Below are positions 58,145 through 64,000 of a stretch of 64,000 nt of DNA, one piece after another. Source of the DNA: Nakamurella sp040546275 (GTDB lineage Bacteria > Actinomycetota > Actinomycetes > Mycobacteriales > Nakamurellaceae); assembly GCF_040546275.1 (NCBI RefSeq), contig NZ_JBEPNO010000023.1, positions 1 through 64,000 of the forward strand, read 5' to 3'. Below the pieces are notes generated by a model that was not told where the DNA came from, did not search any database, and saw only the letters and a list, made by a program, of their open reading frames with translations. Every line of letters begins with the position of its first letter. Position 1 is the first letter of the stretch. A program made the position numbers and the translations under genes.

Positions 58145-59400
58145 CTGCTTCGGCCTGCCCGTGGTGAAGTCGGATGGCGCTTGCCCGAGGAGAGGTCGGC
58201 TATCAGTTCCGGGATGATGCGCTCCTCCATGACGGCGCGTCCCCGCTCGGCCATCAACCCGGCCAGCTCGGGCTCCCAGGGCGACTCGGCCGCCGGACCT
58301 TTCAGTGGTTCGGTTTCGGTCAGTGGAGCATCCAGCGCCGCCAGGTAGTCCGAACTCGACATCCGCCACGGCACTGCGCCGTACCGGGTCATCGCCGCTG
58401 CCGTCGTGCGCAGGCCGGTCCAGTCGAAATCACCGCGCCAGTGAACGGTACCGGTGGCCCTGGCCAACAGCCGATGGCAGGCCGCCGACGGCTGGCCCTC
58501 CGTGCAGATCAGCGGCGCGCATCGGTCCTCGAGCTCGGCCGCCGCGGCGCGCAGCACTGCCGGATTCTCGCAGACCCAGATGTCCGGCTGCGTCAGGGTT
58601 GTCACATCGCCCGTCAGCTGGTGCAGGGTCAGCCGGAACGGGATGCCGAAATCGGCGGCATCCCGCAGCCAATCGGCGACCACATGGTCCCCTCTGGGGC
58701 GCAATCCCACCACCAGCACCTGGCTGGACAGGTCGTCCATCACGACGCCGGCCGATTCCCAGCAGTCCCGCCGCTGCTCCGAGTTGGCCGGCGGGACCAC
58801 CCCCGCACGCGCCGCCAGGGCCCGCAGCACGAGCGTGGCGATCGGCGTTCCGGACAACGCCTTGGTGTTCCCGGTGGCCCGCTCGGCCAGCACCGGTATG
58901 GAGATCGGCTGTGCGGCCGGCAGCAGTGCCAACACCTCGCCGGCCCAGCCCAGCTGGTCTGCGTCGCCCCGCCGCACCAGGCGGGTGATGGTGCCGTCCA
59001 GGGTCAACTGATCCAGGAACGTCCGGAACCACTGTTCACCGGCATGCGCTCCGGCACGCCGGCGGACGTCCCGGATCGCCTCCGACTTGGCCTGATCCTC
59101 CTCCGAACTCTCGACCGGACGATTGCGCACCGGCCCGTGGAGAAGGGCAAGTGCTGCCACCAAGGACATCTCGTGCTCCTGATGCACGGAATCATCCAGG
59201 TCTGCCAGATCGACCTTCATCGACTTCACCCCGACAGGACGGTGCACGCCGGTGATTCCGATGATCAACCTCCGCTCCTCGTCGGTGGAATTCGACAGCG
59301 TGATCGACCCGGAGAGCTCGCCGCCGGTGCGTTCGAGGCGTCGTCGCGCAAGGGCGAGCAACCGCGACCACGCCGGCGTCTGCAGGGACTCCAGGCTCAT
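58141..59400 (-). CDS. jetD: Wadjet nuclease subunit JetD (TIGR02679/DUF2399)
   Basis: 419 residues, ATG overlapping the jetC stop. The N-terminal wing is alpha-helical. The C-terminal TOPRIM fold is recognisable: DIWVCENPAVL (Glu278), LICTEGQPSAACHRLL (Glu301) and HWRGDFDWTGL (Asp324, Asp326). This is the DUF2399 nuclease that cuts small circular DNA once the SMC complex has reeled it in. Normal length for the family. Translationally coupled on both sides. Confidence 0.9.
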   Translation of the reverse strand: MSLESLQTPAWSRLLALARRRLERTGGELSGSITLSNSTDEERRLIIGITGVHRPVGVKSMKVDLADLDDSVHQEHEMSLVAALALLHGPVRNRPVESSEEDQAKSEAIRDVRRRAGAHAGEQWFRTFLDQLTLDGTITRLVRRGDADQLGWAGEVLALLPAAQPISIPVLAERATGNTKALSGTPIATLVLRALAARAGVVPPANSEQRRDCWESAGVVMDDLSSQVLVVGLRPRGDHVVADWLRDAADFGIPFRLTLHQLTGDVTTLTQPDIWVCENPAVLRAAAAELEDRCAPLICTEGQPSAACHRLLARATGTVHWRGDFDWTGLRTTAAAMTRYGAVPWRMSSSDYLAALDAPLTETEPLKGPAAESPWEPELAGLMAERGRAVMEERIIPELIADLSSGKRHPTSPRAGRSR

Positions 59401-62400
59401 CTCAGGTCGTCCATCCCGACCGGAGGCGCGCTGACCCGCCGGGTCCCCGGGGAGCCGAGATCTGCCGCGAGATCCCCGCTGCCACCGGCGGTCTGGCCGT
59501 CCGTCAGGATCTTGGCGCCATCCCAGACCAGCAACAGCGCGCTGACGGTGTGCTCGACGGCGGAGTGCGACAGATCGTGGTGGGCGCAGCCGGGAACCGT
59601 GGCGTAGGTGGCCCACAGGTCGTAACCCGTCATGAACAGGTCGAGGTCGAACTGCGCCGTCAGGCCGAGTAGTTCGCTCCGACCTGGATCGTCGATGCCG
59701 GCGAACGCCTCGTCAAGGGCCAGCAGTCGCGGAGCGTGCGGCGCGGCCGAGGAGAGCATGACGTGCGCGGCCGCGAACAGCGGAAGGTGCAGGGACACGG
59801 ACTGTTCACCGCCGGACAGCGTGCTGTGCCTGGCCTGGGTGAGACGGTCTTCCTTGCCATCGGGCGCCACCAGCGTCAGGGCGAACGTCCGCCATCGGCG
59901 GTAGTCCAGAGCGTCGGCGAGGATCTCGGCGTAGGGGCGGTCAGGGCGGGCCGCACGGAGGTTCTTGATCTGCGAGGCGAAGTGCGCCCGCATCCGCGTC
60001 AGCTCCTCGGTCGACAGCCTGGCCGCCTCCCGATCGAGTAGCCGGGAGACCACCTTCTGCTCGTCATCCAGGCTGTCCGCCAGCTCCCAGCCGATCCCGA
60101 CGGTGGCACCGGACGACATCCGGCGGCTGCGCATCTCGCGATTCATCGCGCCGATCAGGTCGCGCGCATCGGTGGTCCGCTCGTGGATCTGCTGTGCGAG
60201 CCGACCCAGCAGTGCATCCTCCAGGACACGTCGCTCGGACTCGGTGAGCAGCACCTCCTGGTCCTTGCGGGCCGTCGCTATCCTCGACGCGAACTCGCCG
60301 ATGGAGGAGAACCCCTGCTCGTCGGCGACCTTCACGACGATCACCTCGTCGTCCGCCTCCCATTCCGGGCGGTAGTCGTGTCCGGCTGCCGAGAGCTGGC
60401 TCTGCAACTCGGCCAACGACCCGGACACCCTGGTGCGGCTGGACTTCAGCGACGATTCGGTCGGGCGCAGCTCCGCGGTGGCGGCCAGCACGGCCGCGTG
60501 CATCGCGGCCACCGTCTCGGGAACGCTGGTCACGGGTGCGTCAGGATCGTCCTGCAGTCCGAGCAACGCCTCGGCCATCAAGGCCTCCGGATCCGCCCAC
60601 TGCTCGAGTGCCGTCGGCCAGGCCGACACGCTCACCGGCAACCTGAGCACGTCACGGATGTCCGGCCGTGCATACGGTGCCAGCCGACGGGAATCGTGCT
60701 GGGCCTCGACGACCGAACTGGCCAGCGCCGCCGACGCCCCCTCCGCCCGTCCCCGGGCCTGACCGGCGGCCTCGATGGCCGCCTCGAGTTCCCTCTGCGC
60801 CGCAAGCAGTGCCTTGACGGTCTTCTCGAGCGCCCGATTGGTGTCGGTGACGTCGCGTTCCACCTGCGCGGCCTCGGCGCCCACCGCGGAGCGGAGTGTG
60901 CGGAGTTCCTCGGCCCTGGCCAGATGGTTCGAACCGGACTCGGCCGCCGCATCGATCGCCTCGCGCTGGCTCTCCCGCGCGGCCGCTGCCTCCTCCTGCG
61001 CGAGGGTCGACTGCTCCGCCCGAGCCGCTGCGGTCAGCCGCAGCGCGTCCAGCGCGCCCGCGGCCCTGGTGAACGCCACCACGGCAGCCGCGATCAGGTC
61101 GACCTCCGCGCGCGCGGTGGGCATCGACCGGGACACGGCCGTTGCAGTCAGGGCCCTGTCGAGCCCCCCGACCTCGGCGATGGCCCGGTCGGAATCGCTG
61201 CGGGCGTTGTCCAGTTCGCCGTTGACGGCCCGCAGCGCAGCGGCCGCCCCGACGATGCCGCGACCGGCGTCCAGGACCGCCCCCGTAGCGGGCAGCGAAC
61301 CTCGGGCATTTCGGATCGAGGCCAAAGAGGTCTCGAGATCGTCGACGGTGGAACCGGTTTCGGCTGCTTCCCGCTCAGCCGCGCGGATCACCAGGTCCAA
61401 GTCGGCCAGTCGGGTAGCTCGGCGACGGGCGCGGGCCGTCGCCCCGATGTATTCGGCCTGCGGCTTGACGTGCGCACCTACCTGGACGCCCTGCGCGAAT
61501 CGGCCGTCGGTCGAGATCGACGGGGCTGCAGCGGGTTCGCCCGACAGGCCGGGAGTCGACAGTGCGATGGAACCCAGCAACGAGGCGACCACCGACTCGG
61601 CCACCGGACCGCCGGGCTCCGGCACGAGCAGGCCGGCCAAGGTTGCTCCGGCGGGCCGCAGTCCCACCGGCAGCGGCCGCAGGACGGCGTCGGACGCCGG
61701 GTCCAGCGATTCCCAGTCGTCGGATACCCAGCCGTCCAACAGGTTGGCGGCCTCCAGAGCGGCCTCCACGGCTGCCGCCTCCGCATCGCCGACGCCTTCG
61801 GCGAAGGCCACCGCGGCCCAGAACGGTGCACCGGTACGACCCTCCCGCGAGTCGGTCCGGGCGGCGAAAGGCGGGGGCGCCTCGTCCTGCTCGGCCGCGA
61901 TCGCGGCGCGCTCCGTGCGGCGCAGGTCGATCTCGGATCGCTGACGAGCCAACGAGTCCTGTTGGCGGGCCAGGTCGTCGCGGGCCTGCTGCACCGCTTC
62001 AGCGCTACCTCGGTCGAACACCGATGTCAGGGTCGTCTCATCCGGTGTGCCGAGCAGTTCGACGGCCGCGTGGAGATCCGGGATCAGCTGATCGGGCAGT
62101 TCGTCCAGCACGGCGACCTGGCGTAGACCCCACGCCTGCAGCGCTTCGAGCAGCGCGGCCCGTGCGTCGATCAGCGCGGCCTCCGCAGCATCCAGATCCC
62201 GCTGCGCCCCGGTCAATCGGAGCTGGGCACGCTCCAGTACCTGGTTCGCCCGATCCCGCACCCGCCTCGCCTCCTCGACCTGCGTCAGCCGGGCACGGAC
62301 CACGGCCACGTCGTCGTCCCGGGCAGCGGTGCGCGCAGCGGCGCGGACGGCCAGCGACCCGTCCTCGGCCTGGTCCACCGGTTGCCAGGCGATACCCGCC

Positions 62401-63680
62401 TCCTGCGCAGACTCCAGCAGATCACCAGCCGCGCGGGACACGGCCGATACCGCCAGCTGATGGGCATCCTCCGCCCGGCGGACGGCGTCCAGGCGCTTCG
62501 TCAGTTCTGCGGTGGCCCGTTCCGCTGCCGTGTGGTCCCGACCCGCCGCTGCCTGCAGATCCTGCGTCAGCTCCGCGAGCCGCCCGAGCGCCTCGCGGCT
62601 TCGGTAGGCCGACGAGGCCTTGAGAGAATCGAGTCGGGCACCGAGAGTGGTTCGCTCCGCGGCGATCTCCTCCTGACGAGCGCGTGCCGCGAGCTGGGCC
62701 CGCGCCGACGTGCGCTGCTCGGACAGCGACCCGACCAGGCGGACCCGCGACGTCTCCACCTGGTCGAGTCTTGCCGTCAGGATGTCGGCCGCAGCCCTGG
62801 CGTGGGTGCGGAGGTAGGTCGTATATCCGGCAAGGAAGCTGCCGGCGGCCATGTCCGCGAGTACAAGCCCGGCGAGGGTTCGCTGCACGCTCTCCATGTC
62901 GCCGAAGGAGTGTGCCGCTTCGGTGATCAGCGAGTCGTCGAGCGGACGCAACCCGTCCGACAGGGCCTGCGACAGGCTCTTCGGGTCGAGGTTCTTCGCC
63001 AGTTGCGGCCGTCGCAGGGTGAGGATCAGGGTCAGCAGTTGCTCGTAGCGCTGCGCGCCCAGCCCGAACAGCCTGGCGTCGATGGCCTGTCGATGCTCCA
63101 CCGGCCGATCGGTGACGACATCGGCACCGATCTGCTCGGCCAGCTGCCGACGGGTCAGCGGACGGTCGTCCGGACCCAGCAGCGAGAAGTCGCGGCCGAC
63201 CTGGCCATCGACGACGAAGTACCAGCGGGTCACCCTGTCGTTCTGGCGCTGGGCCCGCAGCCCGACGCCGACCGTCACGACCTCAGCGGTCGCCTTGCCG
63301 GCAGCCTCGGCGCCTGCCTCCCGCCGGAACTCCATCCACACGTAGGCGTACGCCGAATCCTGCCCGCGGTAGAGCAGATTGGACTTCATCGTGCGCTCCT
63401 CACCCGCGAACGGGTTGAGCCGGCGGGGTTCGACCCGGCCGTCGAACACGAAGGGGAACAGGACTTCCAGGGCCTTGGTCTTGCCCGATCCGTTCGGCCC
63501 CCGCAGCACCATGCGACCGTCGGCGAAGACGAATTCCTCGTCGCGGTAGTCCCAGAGATTGATGATGCCGCAGCGGGTCGGCCGGAACCGGTCGCCGGCG
63601 ATCTGCTCCCGGAGCGGCGCTTCGGAGGTCGTCCCCGGATCCGTCCCCGGGCTCGTCTCCACCACCTGCCTACGCGCCAC
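59397..63680 (-). CDS. jetC: Wadjet SMC-like ATPase JetC (TIGR02680)
   Basis: 1427 residues from a GTG. Walker A is GPNGSGKT (61-68) in MVLRGPNGSGKTKALEVLFPFVFDG. Two long coiled-coil arms (about 290-620 and 790-1200), with charged Ala/Glu/Arg-rich sequence, flank a hinge-like middle (VSDDWESLDPASDAVLRPLPVGLRP). The C-terminal head has LSGGEQ (1288-1293) and Walker B RLLALDEAFAGID (about 1318-1330). The SbcC/MukB-like motor of an anti-plasmid complex: it extrudes circular DNA to deliver it to JetD. It lies 125 bp after jetB with its own -10-like box. Confidence 0.93.
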   Translation of the reverse strand: MARRQVVETSPGTDPGTTSEAPLREQIAGDRFRPTRCGIINLWDYRDEEFVFADGRMVLRGPNGSGKTKALEVLFPFVFDGRVEPRRLNPFAGEERTMKSNLLYRGQDSAYAYVWMEFRREAGAEAAGKATAEVVTVGVGLRAQRQNDRVTRWYFVVDGQVGRDFSLLGPDDRPLTRRQLAEQIGADVVTDRPVEHRQAIDARLFGLGAQRYEQLLTLILTLRRPQLAKNLDPKSLSQALSDGLRPLDDSLITEAAHSFGDMESVQRTLAGLVLADMAAGSFLAGYTTYLRTHARAAADILTARLDQVETSRVRLVGSLSEQRTSARAQLAARARQEEIAAERTTLGARLDSLKASSAYRSREALGRLAELTQDLQAAAGRDHTAAERATAELTKRLDAVRRAEDAHQLAVSAVSRAAGDLLESAQEAGIAWQPVDQAEDGSLAVRAAARTAARDDDVAVVRARLTQVEEARRVRDRANQVLERAQLRLTGAQRDLDAAEAALIDARAALLEALQAWGLRQVAVLDELPDQLIPDLHAAVELLGTPDETTLTSVFDRGSAEAVQQARDDLARQQDSLARQRSEIDLRRTERAAIAAEQDEAPPPFAARTDSREGRTGAPFWAAVAFAEGVGDAEAAAVEAALEAANLLDGWVSDDWESLDPASDAVLRPLPVGLRPAGATLAGLLVPEPGGPVAESVVASLLGSIALSTPGLSGEPAAAPSISTDGRFAQGVQVGAHVKPQAEYIGATARARRRATRLADLDLVIRAAEREAAETGSTVDDLETSLASIRNARGSLPATGAVLDAGRGIVGAAAALRAVNGELDNARSDSDRAIAEVGGLDRALTATAVSRSMPTARAEVDLIAAAVVAFTRAAGALDALRLTAAARAEQSTLAQEEAAAARESQREAIDAAAESGSNHLARAEELRTLRSAVGAEAAQVERDVTDTNRALEKTVKALLAAQRELEAAIEAAGQARGRAEGASAALASSVVEAQHDSRRLAPYARPDIRDVLRLPVSVSAWPTALEQWADPEALMAEALLGLQDDPDAPVTSVPETVAAMHAAVLAATAELRPTESSLKSSRTRVSGSLAELQSQLSAAGHDYRPEWEADDEVIVVKVADEQGFSSIGEFASRIATARKDQEVLLTESERRVLEDALLGRLAQQIHERTTDARDLIGAMNREMRSRRMSSGATVGIGWELADSLDDEQKVVSRLLDREAARLSTEELTRMRAHFASQIKNLRAARPDRPYAEILADALDYRRWRTFALTLVAPDGKEDRLTQARHSTLSGGEQSVSLHLPLFAAAHVMLSSAAPHAPRLLALDEAFAGIDDPGRSELLGLTAQFDLDLFMTGYDLWATYATVPGCAHHDLSHSAVEHTVSALLLVWDGAKILTDGQTAGGSGDLAADLGSPGTRRVSAPPVGMDDLR

Positions 63681-63688
63681 GGGTCATC

Positions 63689-63694
63689 AGCGTA
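63689..63694 (-). promoter_or_regulatory. Possible leaderless -10 box of jetC
   Basis: TACGCT on the minus strand ends 8 nt before the GTG at 63680. No ribosome-binding site is visible before that GTG, so jetC may have its own internal promoter. Confidence 0.4.
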
Positions 63695-63805
63695 GTGGAA
63701 CGCCGCGGCGGGTCGATCGGGAGCGCCACCGCTCCGGTCCCAGCGCGGCCGGCCTTGCGAGAGGTCCCCGGCAGACCCGACGGGCGGTGCGGAGGAGGCG
63801 CGCTC

Positions 63806-64000
63806 CTACAGATCGAACAGGCTGACCTCGGCACGGCCGGCCCGGCGATTCACCTCGATCCGGGCGTTGCGGTAGCGGGCCAACAAGGGGAGCGCGAGCA
63901 CCCCACCAGGAACCGCAACGACCAGTGACAATTCCTCCAACAGTTCCAGCGCGGCCGCCAGCAGCCGATCGGGATCGGCGGTCCACGCGGCCGCGAAGGT
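63806..64000 (-). CDS. jetB: Wadjet subunit JetB (TIGR02678/DUF2398), C-terminal end (partial)
   Basis: The last 64 codons of a gene that runs off the right edge end in TAG at 63808-63806. The translation, from TFAAAWTADPDRLLAAALELLEEL to LVVAVPGGVLALPLLARYRNARIE and finishing SLFDL, fits the winged-helix C-terminus of DUF2398 proteins, which sit directly upstream of TIGR02680 genes in this operon type. The call relies mainly on that position, since the conserved part is outside the window. Confidence 0.75.
   Translation of the reverse strand, partial: TFAAAWTADPDRLLAAALELLEELSLVVAVPGGVLALPLLARYRNARIEVNRRAGRAEVSLFDL

Noticed and set aside
60183..63695. Several 350-650-codon plus-strand frames
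   Set aside because: All are shadows of jetC in GC-rich DNA; no start signals or domains.
1..64000. tRNA or rRNA genes
   Set aside because: No tRNA T-arm/anticodon arrangement or rRNA-like sequence noticed in the gaps between genes; a covariance-model scan would settle it.

Overview
The window is chromosomal DNA of a high-GC actinobacterium. The signs are very high GC, strong G/C third-position bias, a three-domain LigD, a mycoredoxin-like glutaredoxin, an F420-type luciferase-family enzyme, a DUF732 lipoprotein, an Rv2525c-like DUF1906 protein, and many starts that look leaderless (a TANNNT box ending 5-8 nt before the start codon). Nothing visible fixes the genus; a Frankineae/Nakamurella-type organism is only an impression. 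I see no rRNA, tRNA, CRISPR array or prophage. One IS630-type transposase tail sits at the left edge.

Layout. 1-6.5 kb: transposase tail; a TetR/SDR divergent pair with two matching operators; a frameshifted monooxygenase; a TerC membrane protein behind two near-identical palindromes; a PucR-type regulator; a small membrane protein; a decayed PAS fragment. 6.5-10.2 kb: a PhyH dioxygenase, a zinc dehydrogenase and an IlvD/Edd dehydratase, probably sugar-acid metabolism. 10.2-14.2 kb: two lipoproteins, an RluA-type pseudouridine synthase and a repeat-rich noncoding stretch. 14.2-21.5 kb: small metabolic and housekeeping genes (rhamnose mutarotase, dienelactone hydrolase, phosphotransferase, S51 peptidase-like, mycoredoxin-like, GNAT, MBL hydrolase) and a kinase-luciferase fusion. 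21.2-26.5 kb: a UBP zinc finger beside a Na+/H+ antiporter, then an OmpR/HK pair divergent from a membrane-anchored DUF5666-like protein. 26.6-33.6 kb: secreted and envelope proteins (DUF1906 protein, GH3 hexosaminidase, beta-propeller), a TetR gene, a VOC protein and an LLM oxidoreductase. 33.7-41.7 kb: LigB-type ligase, a broken phosphofructokinase, an NCS1 permease, and a four-gene minus-strand run that includes a polyol/sugar dehydrogenase pair. 41.7-46.3 kb: an AraC regulator and a coupled ABC transporter/two-component operon. 46.4-50.1 kb: P450 and LigD, head to head. 50.1-52.4 kb: the pxpABC 5-oxoprolinase operon. 52.4-56.8 kb: a mobile-looking repeat, a truncated LuxR-type ATPase, a DUF732 lipoprotein, an EamA-like transporter, and a coupled SDR/membrane-hydrolase pair.

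The right end (57.2-64.0 kb) is the most notable region. It carries a Wadjet-type SMC anti-plasmid defence operon of the TIGR02677-TIGR02680 class: a partial jetB-like gene running off the edge, then jetC (SbcC/MukB-like ATPase) and jetD (TOPRIM nuclease). The jetC-jetD junction is a 4-nt ATGA overlap. A second ATGA overlap joins jetD to a Core-2/I-branching (GT14-like) glycosyltransferase, so that gene reads as a fifth, unexpected cistron of the defence operon.

Other themes are in-phase tandem repeats in coding and noncoding DNA, a dispersed repeat with inverted ends (two strong copies and one weaker), strong hairpins between convergent genes, and several broken genes (monooxygenase, PAS protein, SDR, PFK, LuxR ATPase).
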